A stretch of 64,000 bases of DNA. Origin: Pseudomonadota bacterium (lineage in GTDB: Bacteria > Myxococcota_A > Polyangia > Polyangiales > Polyangiaceae). Numbering within the stretch: the first letter of the stretch is position 1; each line of letters opens with the position of its first letter. The translations under genes and the position numbers were made by a program. Shown here in pieces: positions 25,464 through 35,792 of this stretch. Location: NCBI GenBank assembly GCA_023431345.1, contig JAEYWK010000097.1, positions 5,261 to 69,260 of the forward strand, read 5' to 3'. Below the pieces are notes generated by a model. That model did not search any database. It saw only the letters and a program-made list of their open reading frames with translations, and was not told where the DNA came from.

Positions 25464-25829
25464 TCACGCGGCCGTGGCGGCGCCTTCGAGCGCGCCGCCG
25501 GCCTCCTTCCAGGCCGCTTTGCCGCCGCTGAACACGCGTACGTCGCGATAGCCGAGCTCGAGCAGCTTGCGCCGCGCGAGGTGCGAGTTCTGGCAGGTGA
25601 GGCTGGCGCAGTAGACGACGATGCGCGCGTCTTTGTCGGGCAGCACGCGCGCCGCCGTCTCGTTGAAGCCCTCGAGCGGCAGGTTCACGGCTCCGGGTAG
25701 GTGCCCCGACGCGAAGTGCTGGGGGCCCAAGATTTCGGCCAGCGTGGGCGGCTGTGCTCGAGTGAGGCTTTGCGCGAGCTCCGAGACGCTGATTTCGGCT
25801 GAGCTTCGATCGATCATGATGTCCTTCAT
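25464..25829 (-). CDS. Rhodanese-like sulfurtransferase domain protein
   Basis: The 121-residue single-domain rhodanese has ILGPQHFASGHLPGAVNLPL (the conserved H-x-x-GHIPGAxN-type block), the active loop VVYC74ASLTC79QNS with two cysteines, and LLELGYRDVRVFSGGKAAW. The start may be ATG 25829 or ATG 25817; the latter follows GAAGGA. It is divergent from the LysR gene, with a palindrome between them, so it is the obvious candidate target of that regulator. The likely role is persulfide transfer or sulfur sensing. Confidence 0.88.
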   Translation of the reverse strand: MKDIMIDRSSAEISVSELAQSLTRAQPPTLAEILGPQHFASGHLPGAVNLPLEGFNETAARVLPDKDARIVVYCASLTCQNSHLARRKLLELGYRDVRVFSGGKAAWKEAGGALEGAATAA

Positions 25830-25918
25830 TTCTCTAGGGGGGCGGCCGCGATGGCGGCTCGCAGGGCTGAATCTGCGCGTCCGAGCCCCGCTAGTCGAAG
25901 TGATGTTGCTGATGTAGG

Positions 25919-25937
25919 ATATTCACACAGTGAATAT
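25919..25937. promoter_or_regulatory. Palindrome ATATTCAC-N3-GTGAATAT over the LysR start codon
   Basis: Two perfect 8-bp arms with a 3-base spacer lie between the rhodanese and LysR genes. The right arm begins with the GTG start codon of the LysR gene. LysR regulators commonly bind T-N11-A-type dyads and repress themselves, so this is a plausible autoregulatory operator. Confidence 0.6.
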
Positions 25938-26832
25938 TCGCGGCGTGAACCTCAACCTGCTGCTGGCCTTCGACGCCCTGTTCGAGGAGCAGAGCGTGAC
26001 GGCCGCCGCCCGGCGCGCCGGCGTGACCCAACCGGCCATGAGCAACACCTTGGCGCAGCTGCGGGTGCTGTTCGGCGATCCGCTCTTCTTACGTCACCGC
26101 ACCGGCTTGACGCCAACGACGCGGGCCAAGGAGCTCGCCGAGCCGATCCGTCAGGGCCTCGCGCTGCTGCAGAGCGCGCTCTTGGGCTCGAGCTTCGACC
26201 CGGCCACGAGCGAGCGCCGCTTCGTGATCGCAGCCAGCGACTATGTCGAGCTCGTCGTGCTCCCGGCGCTGCTGCGCCGTCTCGAGCAAGTAGCTCCCGG
26301 CGTGCGCTTGCAGCTGCGACCGTGGGGCCTGCACGAGGCTCCGCCCGAGCTTCAGCGGGGCGAGGTCGACTTGATGCTCGGCTTCTACGACAAGCTGCCG
26401 CCCAACCATCGCGAGCAGAAGCTGTTCGACGATGAGTACGTATGTGTCGTGCGCCGCGGCCACCCGAAGGTGAAGTCGAAGCTCACCCTCGCTCGCTACC
26501 TGGAGCTGTCGCACGTCCTCGTGTCGGCGCGCGCCGACAGCCCGGGCTCGGTCGATCGCGCGCTCGCGGCGCTCGGCAAGCGGCGCAAAGTCGGCGCTCG
26601 CGTGTCGCACTTTCTCACCGTGCCGGTGCTCGTCTCTCAGACTGACTTCGTCGCCGCCCTCGATCGGCGCGTCGCCCAGGTCTTCGCCGCCTCGCTCGGG
26701 CTCGAGCTCTTCGCGCCGCCGCTCAAGCTGCCGAAGGGCACCATCGGCCAAGTTTGGCACGCGCGGCAGCACGCGGACCCCGCGCATCGCTGGCTGCGGG
26801 AGCTGATCGCCGACGTGACGTCCGCATGGTGA
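25930..26832 (+). CDS. LysR family transcriptional regulator
   Basis: The 300-residue protein starts at GTG 25930, ten bases after AGGA; GTG 25945 is an alternative. It has the LysR N-terminal helix-turn-helix (LNLLLAFDALFEEQSVTAAA, RRAGVTQPAMSNTLAQLRVL, FGDPLFLRHRTGLTPTTRA) and the type 2 periplasmic-binding effector domain (RRFVIAASDYVELVVLPALL; VDLMLGFYDKLPP). The sequence resembles the NodD/SyrM-like LysR branch by its N-terminal pattern. It is divergent from the rhodanese gene. No effector can be assigned. Confidence 0.92.
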   Translation: MNIRGVNLNLLLAFDALFEEQSVTAAARRAGVTQPAMSNTLAQLRVLFGDPLFLRHRTGLTPTTRAKELAEPIRQGLALLQSALLGSSFDPATSERRFVIAASDYVELVVLPALLRRLEQVAPGVRLQLRPWGLHEAPPELQRGEVDLMLGFYDKLPPNHREQKLFDDEYVCVVRRGHPKVKSKLTLARYLELSHVLVSARADSPGSVDRALAALGKRRKVGARVSHFLTVPVLVSQTDFVAALDRRVAQVFAASLGLELFAPPLKLPKGTIGQVWHARQHADPAHRWLRELIADVTSAW

Positions 26833-26839
26833 GTTGCCG

Positions 26840-27511
26840 TCAGCCGCCCGCGGGCCAGCGAAACTGCACGAGGGAGAAGTAGGTGAACGCGCCGTGCGCG
26901 ATCACCACCGGCAAGAGCCGGCCCTTGAGCGACGCGAGGAAGCTCCAAACGATGCCGCAGCCGAGCGCCGCCGTCACCAGCAGCGGGTTGAACCCAGCGA
27001 TCGGATCGCGGAGCGTGTAGAGCGTGGGCAGCGCCGTCAGCCCGTAGCAGAGCGCCGCCAGTGGCCAGCCTCGCCGTGAGCCAAAGCGCGCCGTGAGCTC
27101 GTCGAGCACCAGCGAGCGCCAGACCAGCTCTTCGCACACGACGATCAGCAGTAGCAGGCCGGTGTAGAGCGCGGAGCGCTGCACCACGTCCGGATCGCCG
27201 ATTTGCGCGTAGATGCGCAGCAGCCAGGTAGTGCGCGTGCTGCCGGCGGGGGCGAGCACGGCGCGCGCGCCCCAAGAGGCCAAGAGCAAGATCGCCGCGG
27301 TCAGGCAGCCGATTGACAAGTCGCCCCAGCGCGGCGCCAGCACGTCGAGCAGCGCGCCGTCATTCCACAGCTTGTAAATGGCGAGCCCTGCCAGCGCTAC
27401 GTACGGCACCGCGAGGGATGCCCAGAACAGCGGCGTGCCCGCGAGCTCCAGGCGGAAGGCGAAGGCCATCACCGTCGTGATGACCACCAAGGTGAGCAGC
27501 GTGAGCTTCAT
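26840..27511 (-). CDS. CPBP family intramembrane metalloprotease
   Basis: The 223-residue membrane protein has six or seven hydrophobic segments. The first CPBP motif EELVWRSLVLDEL supplies the EExxxR glutamates and arginine. A late motif LPVVIAHGAFTYF provides a metal-binding His, and VWSFLASL the residues before it. CPBP (Abi) proteases are relatives of Rce1, and in bacteria their substrates are mostly unknown. Its start overlaps the end of coaBC by 4 bases, so it is co-translated with it. Confidence 0.8.
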   Translation of the reverse strand: MKLTLLTLVVITTVMAFAFRLELAGTPLFWASLAVPYVALAGLAIYKLWNDGALLDVLAPRWGDLSIGCLTAAILLLASWGARAVLAPAGSTRTTWLLRIYAQIGDPDVVQRSALYTGLLLLIVVCEELVWRSLVLDELTARFGSRRGWPLAALCYGLTALPTLYTLRDPIAGFNPLLVTAALGCGIVWSFLASLKGRLLPVVIAHGAFTYFSLVQFRWPAGG

Positions 27512-28830
27512 GTGCCTTGCTTCGGATCCTCGAGCTCGCGCAGCCGGCGCGCCACGAAGTCCAAGATCTTGTCTGCGGCGTCGTGCTTCGAGACGGGCCC
27601 GAACGTCCCCGCTTCGCGCACGCCGACCAGCTTGAACGAGATGGTGTCCTTCCCGATCGAGCTGTCGGGGTGGTTGGCGACCACCACGTCGACGCGCTTG
27701 CGCGCGAGCTTGCCGCGGGCGGCGTGGATCAGGTTGTCGTCGACCTCGGTCTCGAGCGCGAAGCCGACCAGCACCGGTAGCTCGGCCTTGCGGGCCGCGC
27801 CGATCTCGGCGAGCAAATCGGTGTTCGGCACGAGCTCCAGACCGATGCTGTCGACGCCGCGCTTGAGCTTACTAGCGTGCGTCTCTGCCGGTCGGTAGTC
27901 GGCCACCGCGGCGGTCATGATCAAGGCGTCGGCGCCGCTGAGGTCGGGCTTCAAGGCCTGCCAGATCGCGCCGCGCATGGCGTGAGCGCTCCGCACGTCG
28001 ATGCGCGTCACTCCCGCCGGCGTGGGCAACGACACGGGCCCGGCGACGAGCGTGACGCGGGCGCCGTGAGCGGCCGCGCGCTCGGCCAAGGCGAAGCCCA
28101 TTTTCCCCGAAGAGCGGTTGCTGATGAAGCGCACCGGGTCGATGTCCTCCGCGGTCGGGCCCGCGGTGACGACCAGGTGCCGGCCGCGCAGCGTCGCCGA
28201 GGTGAGCTGGGCGATCACGAACGACAAGATCGTCTCCGGCTCCGCCAAGCGACCGAGCCCCACGTCTCCCGAGGCCACCTCGCCTTCGACGGGGCCAACG
28301 AAGCCGACGCGCTGATCTTCGGCCAGCGTCCGCACGTTACGCTGGGTCGCGGGGTGCGCCCACATGCTGGGGTGCATGGCGGGCGCGACCAACACCGGAC
28401 ACGTCGCGCAGAGGGCGGTTGCCGTGACCAGATCATCCGCGCGACCTTGCGCGAGGCGCGCGAGCACGTCGGCCGTGGCGGGCGCTATCAAGATCAAGTC
28501 GCTCTGCTTGGCGAGGGTGACGTGGAGCTCGCCCGCCGTGTCGGGCCCGAACATGCTGGTGTGGGGCGGACGACCGCTGAGACCCGAAAACGTCGCGGCG
28601 CCCACGAACTCGGCGCCGCTCTTCGTGAGCACGACCTCGATGCTGGCGCCTTCTTGCTTCAGCGCGCGGAGCAGGAGAACGGACTTGTAGGCAGCTACGC
28701 TGCCCGTGACGCAGAGCGTGATGCGCTTGCCCCGCAGGCGACCAGTTCCGGCGCTTTCGGCGCGAATTTCCGAGCTCACGGCGCTTGGCCGGCGCGCCGC
28801 GCTGGGCTTGGGGGGTCGCGGCTCGTTCAT
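27508..28830 (-). CDS. coaBC: Bifunctional phosphopantothenoylcysteine decarboxylase / phosphopantothenate-cysteine ligase
   Basis: The 440-residue protein starts at ATG 28830 (MNEPRPPKPSAARRP). The CoaC flavoprotein half has CVTGSVAAYKSVLLLRAL, the catalytic-His region GELHVTLAKQSDLILIAPATAD and DDLVTATALCATCPVLVAPAMH. The usual Asn of PAMNxxM is His here. The CoaB half has VTAGPTAEDIDPVRFISNRS, SGKMGFALAERAAAHGARVTLVAGP-type sequence (in shorter pieces) and the ALIMTAAVADYRP and KLKRG motifs. It makes 4'-phosphopantetheine from phosphopantothenate and cysteine in CoA synthesis. Confidence 0.95.
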   Translation of the reverse strand: MNEPRPPKPSAARRPSAVSSEIRAESAGTGRLRGKRITLCVTGSVAAYKSVLLLRALKQEGASIEVVLTKSGAEFVGAATFSGLSGRPPHTSMFGPDTAGELHVTLAKQSDLILIAPATADVLARLAQGRADDLVTATALCATCPVLVAPAMHPSMWAHPATQRNVRTLAEDQRVGFVGPVEGEVASGDVGLGRLAEPETILSFVIAQLTSATLRGRHLVVTAGPTAEDIDPVRFISNRSSGKMGFALAERAAAHGARVTLVAGPVSLPTPAGVTRIDVRSAHAMRGAIWQALKPDLSGADALIMTAAVADYRPAETHASKLKRGVDSIGLELVPNTDLLAEIGAARKAELPVLVGFALETEVDDNLIHAARGKLARKRVDVVVANHPDSSIGKDTISFKLVGVREAGTFGPVSKHDAADKILDFVARRLRELEDPKQGT

Positions 28831-28911
28831 CGACGTGACTGTGCTTCTATCACGAGAACGGAATAAGCGAGCCATCGAGTCGGCTGTGCTACACCCCACG
28901 CAGGTGCCGCC

Positions 28912-29793
28912 CTGACCTCGCACGCAAAGGTCCTCTCCCGTTCTTCGGCTCTCCTCGCGCTCGTGATCGTCTTGGCTTGCCAGCGCGAGTCCGACACTGA
29001 TTTCGACGATAGTCGCCTGCCCGATGGGGCGAGCGCCGCCAGTAGCGGAGGCTCCCAAGCAACGGCAGGGCAGAGCACGGGCGCCCAGCCGGCGACTGGT
29101 GGCCTGAGCGGCGTGGGCGACGGCGGCTCCGCAGCCGGCGCGGGTGAAAGCGACACAGGCGGCAGCGCCGCGGCTGGCACCGAGGGCAAAGCGGGCTCCG
29201 CGCCCGGCACGGGCGGCGTGAGTGAGGGCGGTAGCGCTGGCTCCGCCGCGGGCGGTACTGGCGGGAAACCGACGGGGCCCGATCCGTCACCCGTCACCCT
29301 CACCATCACCGACATCGCGGATGCGCACGTCGCCTCGTGCAGCCCGCACCAGAACTTCGGTAGCGCCAAGACGTTGATGGTGGATGGGGCGATCGTCTGC
29401 CGTTACCTGACGCTGATCGCGCCCGCGCTCGAGCAGATCCCGGCTGATGCGCAGGTCACCAAGGCGAGCTTGGAGCTTACGTGCACCAACAGCGGCAGCG
29501 CCATCACGGTGTCGTACGCGGAGGACGCCTGGTCGGAGGGCGAGGTGCGCTGGTCGAGCAGCCCCAACGTCGGGGCGACGCTCTCGAGCTTTACGTGCGA
29601 CCAAGCGGGTCGCCTCCAGATCGACTTGCTTTCAGCCGTGAAAGCTTGGCTTTCGGGCGAGCACCCTGCCTACGGCGTTTACCTCCAAAACCTGGCCAGC
29701 ATGGTGGGCAGAGGCACCAGCTTGGTGAGCGCCGAAGGCAACGACGCGGCGCGGCGGCCCGCGCTGGTCGTCACTTACGTGCCCTCCAAGTAG
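28912..29793 (+). CDS. Lipoprotein with C-terminal CBM96/DNRLRE-like domain; probable CTG start
   Basis: A GTG at 28963 would start only five residues before the lipobox Cys (VIVLAC), too short to be a signal. In the same frame, CTG 28912 sits 5 bases after AGGTG and gives a proper signal (TSHAKVLSRSSALLALVIVLAC); no ATG, GTG or TTG lies between. I therefore place the start at CTG, giving 293 residues. A Gly/Ser/Ala linker of about 80 residues follows. The C-terminal domain (residues ~130-290: ITDIADAHVASCSPHQNFGS, ASLELTCTNSGSAITVSYAE, WSEGEVRWSSSPNVG, DLLSAVKAWLSG) matches CBM96/disaggregatase-related repeats, which are beta-sandwich surface domains. Confidence 0.7.
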   Translation: MTSHAKVLSRSSALLALVIVLACQRESDTDFDDSRLPDGASAASSGGSQATAGQSTGAQPATGGLSGVGDGGSAAGAGESDTGGSAAAGTEGKAGSAPGTGGVSEGGSAGSAAGGTGGKPTGPDPSPVTLTITDIADAHVASCSPHQNFGSAKTLMVDGAIVCRYLTLIAPALEQIPADAQVTKASLELTCTNSGSAITVSYAEDAWSEGEVRWSSSPNVGATLSSFTCDQAGRLQIDLLSAVKAWLSGEHPAYGVYLQNLASMVGRGTSLVSAEGNDAARRPALVVTYVPSK

Positions 29794-29824
29794 CTACGAG
29801 CCCGAGAGGCGCCGCTGAGCGTTT

Positions 29825-30428
29825 TTAGCGCTGCCCCGACGGTTTGGCGCGCGAGACGTAGCGGCTGCCGAGCTCGAAGAATCGCCATGGACTATCGGCC
29901 CAAGCCTCGGCGTAGTCGACGCCGATGCGCGCCGAGCGACCGAGCTTGCCGCGCTTCGACGTGCCTTCGCTGAGGAACAGCTCCGGGCCGGTCAGATCTG
30001 CGCCGTAGTGGCTGCGATCCACGCCGAAGGCGCGGCAGAGCTTGCCGGGACCGTTGGTGAGGTTCACGTCGCTCGGCTTCAAGCCGCGCGCCTCAGCCAT
30101 CAGCTCTGCTCCGAGCAGCGGCTCGACGGCGCGCAGCAGCACCGCGTGGGGGGCGCCCTCGCGTGTCGTGACGAGGTTCAGGTGCCAGTGCATGCCGTAA
30201 ACGAAGAACACGTAGGCGAAGCCTGGCGGACCGAACATGGCCTCGGTGCGCGGGGTGCGGCGTCCGCCGAACGAGTGCGCGGCGCGATCTTCAGGGCCGC
30301 GGTAGGCTTCGGCCTCGACGATGCGTCCCGCCCGCACCCCGCGCGGCGTGACACGGACGAGCACCTTGCCGATGACGTCGCGCGCGACCGTGAGCACGGG
30401 GCGGGCGTAAAAGCTGCGCGGCAGCGGC

Positions 30429-30439
<11 letters not shown>
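29825..30439 (-). CDS. mpg: DNA-3-methyladenine glycosylase (AAG/MPG family)
   Basis: The 204-residue protein matches the Aag/Mpg family: LPRSFYARPVLTVARDVIGK, VEAEAYRGPEDRAAHSFGGR (contains the catalytic Glu and the YRG block), TEAMFGPPGFAYVFFVYGMH, LLRAVEPL, LTNGPGKLCRAFGV. It excises alkylated purines from DNA. It overlaps the end of feoB by 11 bases, so it is co-transcribed with the iron transport genes. That pairing may link alkyl/iron damage repair to iron supply, or may be incidental. Confidence 0.93.
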
Positions 30440-32681
<2,242 letters not shown>

Positions 32682-32693
32682 CGGCTACTCCGC

Positions 32694-32981
32694 TCAGGTG
32701 CCGAGATCAGGAGAGAGGGCGACGGCTTTGGGCAGCGCTGCCTCGACGGCAGCGACGCTGCTCGCGCGGACCTCGATCACCGAAGCCTCCGCTTTGCGGA
32801 TGGACAAGCTGGCGCCGCGCACCAACAGCTCGACCGGATCACCGAGCGGCGCGACCCGCACGAGCTCTACGCGCGTGCCGGGCACCAGCCCGAGCTCCAT
32901 CAGGCGTCGTCGAAACGAGCTCTGACCCGCGATAGCGACGACCTCGACGAGCTTGCCTGGCTGAACCTCGGAAAGAAGCAT
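32694..32981 (-). CDS. feoA: Ferrous iron transport protein A
   Basis: This 95-residue SH3-like FeoA begins MLLSEVQPGKLVEVVAIAGQ and includes RRLMELGLVPGTRVELVRVA and LGDPVELLVRGASLSIRKAEA. FeoA is a small cytoplasmic partner needed for FeoB activity. The first 80 residues give the domain; about 15 residues follow. A perfect Fur-like dyad lies 27 bases upstream. Confidence 0.95.
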   Translation of the reverse strand: MLLSEVQPGKLVEVVAIAGQSSFRRRLMELGLVPGTRVELVRVAPLGDPVELLVRGASLSIRKAEASVIEVRASSVAAVEAALPKAVALSPDLGT

Positions 32982-33007
32982 GTGGCGGGAAGAGCTACGA
33001 TAGCCGA

Positions 33008-33024
33008 TTGAAAACGGTTTTCAA
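33008..33024 (-). promoter_or_regulatory. Fur-like operator upstream of feoA
   Basis: TTGAAAA-CGG-TTTTCAA is a perfect 17-base dyad lying 27-43 bases upstream of the feoA start. The AT-rich word stands out strongly from the GC-rich surroundings. Fur-family boxes are similar 7-1-7 dyads with a GAAAAT or GATAAT core. Position upstream of iron uptake genes supports Fe-dependent repression. Confidence 0.7.
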
Positions 33025-33066
33025 ATTCATGCGCGAATCGGCCGGAAATTCGCAGATCTCGCGGCC

Positions 33067-34008
33067 TTACAGGCGGCTCTTGGCTTCGCGCACGCTCTTG
33101 CCGAGGGCCATCGCGTCGGTGCTGTCGGGCAGGACGCGCAGCACGTCGGTCAGGGCCTCCAGCATGTCGCGAGCGCTGCGGTAGCGACGCGCCGGATCCT
33201 TTTCGAGCGCGCGGTGCACGGCGCTGCTCAGCGCCATCGGCAGGTTCTTGCGCTTGAGGCTGAGCAGCGGCACCTGCGCCTCGCGGATCTGGGCGACCAC
33301 GTCGACGTCGGTTCCGGCGTTGAAGAGGCGCTCACCGGTGAGCGCTTCCCAGAGCACGATGCCGACGCTGAACAGATCGGTGGCAGGGCTCGGAGCGTCG
33401 CCGGCGATCAGCTCGGGCGAGAGGTAGCTCAGCTTGCCCTTCACGATGTTGGGCCGCGTCATGCGCGCGCGATCCATGGCGCGGGCGAGCCCGAAATCCG
33501 CCAGCTTCACGATGCCGCCGAGATCCAGCAAGATGTTGGGGGGCGTGACGTCGCGGTGCAGAATCGGGGAGGCGACGCCGTCAGGACCCTTGCGAGAGTG
33601 GGCGGCTTCGAGCCCGCGCAGCATCTCGATGCCGATGGCGGTGACGAGCGGCCACGGGGTCTCGCGCTGCGCCTTCTCGAAATAGCTCTTCACCCATTGG
33701 CCGAGGTGCAAGCCGTGCACCAGCTCGGTGACGAGGAAGTGGTGACCCTGCTCGTCTTGGCCGAAGTCGAAGACTTGAACGATGTTGGGGTGATTGAGCA
33801 GCGCGCCGACGCGCGCTTCCTCGACGAACATCTCGACGACCTCGGCGAAGCCGATGACCTGCGCCTCGATGCGCTTGATCGCGACCGGCCGCGCGAAGCC
33901 GGCGGCGCCGTGCGCGATGCCGCGCCACACCACCGCCATGCCGCCCCGACCCAGCGGCTCGACGAGCTCGTACTTTCCGGCGAGCAGGCGCCCGGGCTTG
34001 TCCGTCAT
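33067..34008 (-). CDS. Serine/threonine protein kinase, stand-alone catalytic domain
   Basis: The 313-residue protein is one kinase domain: Gly loop LGRGGMAVVWRG (residues 19-30), K45 in PVAIKRI, catalytic loop LHRDVTPPNILL, DFG in LADFGLARAMDR, and SYLSPELIAGDAP as the APE-like region. The catalytic-loop Lys of HRDxKxxN is Thr, a substitution that recurs as HRDVS/TPxN in myxobacterial kinases. No transmembrane or sensor domain is present. It is preceded by the MocR gene on the same strand. Confidence 0.93.
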   Translation of the reverse strand: MTDKPGRLLAGKYELVEPLGRGGMAVVWRGIAHGAAGFARPVAIKRIEAQVIGFAEVVEMFVEEARVGALLNHPNIVQVFDFGQDEQGHHFLVTELVHGLHLGQWVKSYFEKAQRETPWPLVTAIGIEMLRGLEAAHSRKGPDGVASPILHRDVTPPNILLDLGGIVKLADFGLARAMDRARMTRPNIVKGKLSYLSPELIAGDAPSPATDLFSVGIVLWEALTGERLFNAGTDVDVVAQIREAQVPLLSLKRKNLPMALSSAVHRALEKDPARRYRSARDMLEALTDVLRVLPDSTDAMALGKSVREAKSRL

Positions 34009-34077
34009 TCCTCGGCAGCGTCTCCCCGAGCGCTTTTCGGTGTCAAGGCCAGGCTCATCGCGCGTAGCTCTCCTTCA

Positions 34078-35508
34078 TCAGCTGAGATCTTTCACGATTT
34101 CGGCCAGCACCTCCAGCGAGTGCTCGATGCGCTCGGACCAGACGACGCCCGCGTTCAGCCGCAGGTGATTCTCGAAGCGCCCGCCCGCCGAGAAAATCGG
34201 CCCGGGCGCGACGGAGATGCCGCGCTCGAGCGCGCGGCGCTGGATCGAGAATGCCGACACGTTGCCCGGCAGCTCGACCCAAACCACGTAGCCCCCGCGC
34301 GGCGCGCTCACGCGTGTGCCGGCGGGAAAGTGGCGAGCGATAGCCTCGCGCGTCTTCTCGACCTGCACCGAGAGCAACCGCCGCGTCTTGCGCAAGTGGC
34401 GGTCGTAGCCGCCGCTGGCCAGGAACTCGGCGACGGCCATCTGCGGCATGGTGGGCGTAGCCACCGACTGAGTGAATTTCAGGCGCTCCACCGTGCTCTG
34501 GTAGCGCCCCGCCGCGATCCAGCCCACCCGGTAGCCGGCCGCCAGCGTCTTCGAGACCGAGCCGACGTACAGCACGCGACCGTCGCGATCGAGGGCCTTG
34601 ATCGGGGCCGGCCGCGAGCCGTCGAACAGCATGTCGCCGTACACGTCGTCCTCGATCAGCGGGACGTCGTGGCGCTCGAGCAGCGTCATCAAGCGCCGCT
34701 TGTTCTCGTCCGGCATTACGGAGCCGAGCGGATTGCTCACCGTCGGCATGGCGAACACGGCTTTGATTCCGCCCGCCTTGAGCGCGGCCTCCAGCGCGTC
34801 GAGATCCATGCCCGTGCGCGGGTGCATGGGGATTTCCAGCGCCTTGATGCCCATCTCTTCGATCAGCTGCATCACCCCGAAGTAGGTCGGGCTCTCGATG
34901 GCGATGGTTTCGCCGGGGCGCACCACGGCGCGCAGCGCGATGTGCAGCGCCTCCATGGCGCCGACGGTGGTGACGAAGTCGTCTTCGCGCAGCGGCAGCC
35001 CCGTGAGCACCGCGCGTCGCGCGAGCTGGCGCCGCAGCGTCGAGAGCCCGGGCGGGGCGTCGTAGCCGGCGCCGGCCGTCGACATCTCACGCGAGATTTC
35101 GGAGAGGATCCGGTTCAGCTTCGCGATCGGCAACAGCTCCGCCGCCATCACGGCGCTGCCGAGCGGCACCACGTTCGGATCGCGAATGCTGGCGATCAGC
35201 GCGGCGACCGCCGCCGACACCGTGATCTCGGAGGGGACGCTGCTCCGTCGCGGCGTGCTCGGCTCGAGCAGCTCCGGCCCGCGCTCGCGTCGCACGAAGT
35301 GCCCGCTCTTGGGCCGCACCTCGACGAGCCCTTCGTTCTCGAGCTCGAAGTAGGCCTGCAAGACGGTCGCGACGCTCACGCTGCGTTCGCGCGCGAGCCT
35401 TCGCACGGACGGCAAGCGATCGCCGGCTCTGAGCTGGCCCTTGGCGATGCTGGCGCCAAGGTCGTGGGCGAGTCGCTCGTAAAGCGGGGATTCTGCGGCG
35501 GCAGCCAT
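34078..35508 (-). CDS. MocR-type regulator: GntR winged helix fused to class I aminotransferase fold
   Basis: The start is ATG 35508 (MAAAAESPLYERLAHDLG), giving 476 residues. Residues 1-75 are a GntR winged helix (SIAKGQLRAGDRLPSVRRLA, RERSVSVATVLQAYFELENE, GLVEVRPKSGHFVRR). The rest is a fold-type I PLP domain (MEALHIALRAVVRPGETIAI, FAMPTVSNPLGSVMP, IEDDVYGDMLFDG, and the PLP-lysine site YVGSVSKTLAAGYRVGWIAAG in shorter pieces). MocR proteins sense PLP or amino compounds and often regulate vitamin B6 or GABA genes. CYGGTTG repeats upstream are candidate binding sites. Confidence 0.92.
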   Translation of the reverse strand: MAAAAESPLYERLAHDLGASIAKGQLRAGDRLPSVRRLARERSVSVATVLQAYFELENEGLVEVRPKSGHFVRRERGPELLEPSTPRRSSVPSEITVSAAVAALIASIRDPNVVPLGSAVMAAELLPIAKLNRILSEISREMSTAGAGYDAPPGLSTLRRQLARRAVLTGLPLREDDFVTTVGAMEALHIALRAVVRPGETIAIESPTYFGVMQLIEEMGIKALEIPMHPRTGMDLDALEAALKAGGIKAVFAMPTVSNPLGSVMPDENKRRLMTLLERHDVPLIEDDVYGDMLFDGSRPAPIKALDRDGRVLYVGSVSKTLAAGYRVGWIAAGRYQSTVERLKFTQSVATPTMPQMAVAEFLASGGYDRHLRKTRRLLSVQVEKTREAIARHFPAGTRVSAPRGGYVVWVELPGNVSAFSIQRRALERGISVAPGPIFSAGGRFENHLRLNAGVVWSERIEHSLEVLAEIVKDLS

Positions 35509-35516
35509 AGCGGTAG

Positions 35517-35602
35517 TGTACCGGTTGGATCTGAAATCGACCAGCACAGTTTTGCCCGCAAGGCGTGCGGACACACCCGCGCTGTACTGGTTGAACCGGT
35601 TG
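35517..35602. promoter_or_regulatory. Repeated TGTACYGGTTG / AACCGGTTG words between MocR gene and a lipoprotein gene
   Basis: TGTACCGGTTG (35517-35527), TGTACTGGTTG (35583-35593) and AACCGGTTG (35594-35602) are direct copies of CYGGTTG. The last two abut and contain the palindromes GGTTGAACC and AACCGGTT. MocR regulators usually bind paired direct repeats in the divergent promoter next to their own gene, which is the situation here. Confidence 0.5.
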
Positions 35603-35792
35603 CGGCAGGGCCTGTTGCAGCAGATAGCGGCGAAATCCCGGGCGATAACCGCAGTTCCACGGGCCCCGCTCCTGCCTGACAATGCTCGGCGTGATCCACT
35701 AGGCGTAGTGCTGACGCTCCTGACGCGCCGGCGCTGGTAGTCGGCGGCTTCGGCCGGGCTCGAGCATTCACCCCCAAGGATGAGCATCAAGG

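Noticed and set aside
28370..28400. His in place of Asn in the CoaC PAMNxxM motif as a sign of inactivation
   Set aside because: As far as I recall, PAMHxxMW is common in actinobacterial and related CoaBC proteins; all other motifs are intact.
33214..35679. An 821-codon open frame opposite the kinase and MocR genes
   Set aside because: It spans two certain minus-strand genes; its residues are Arg/Ala/His-rich translation of antisense GC-rich codons.
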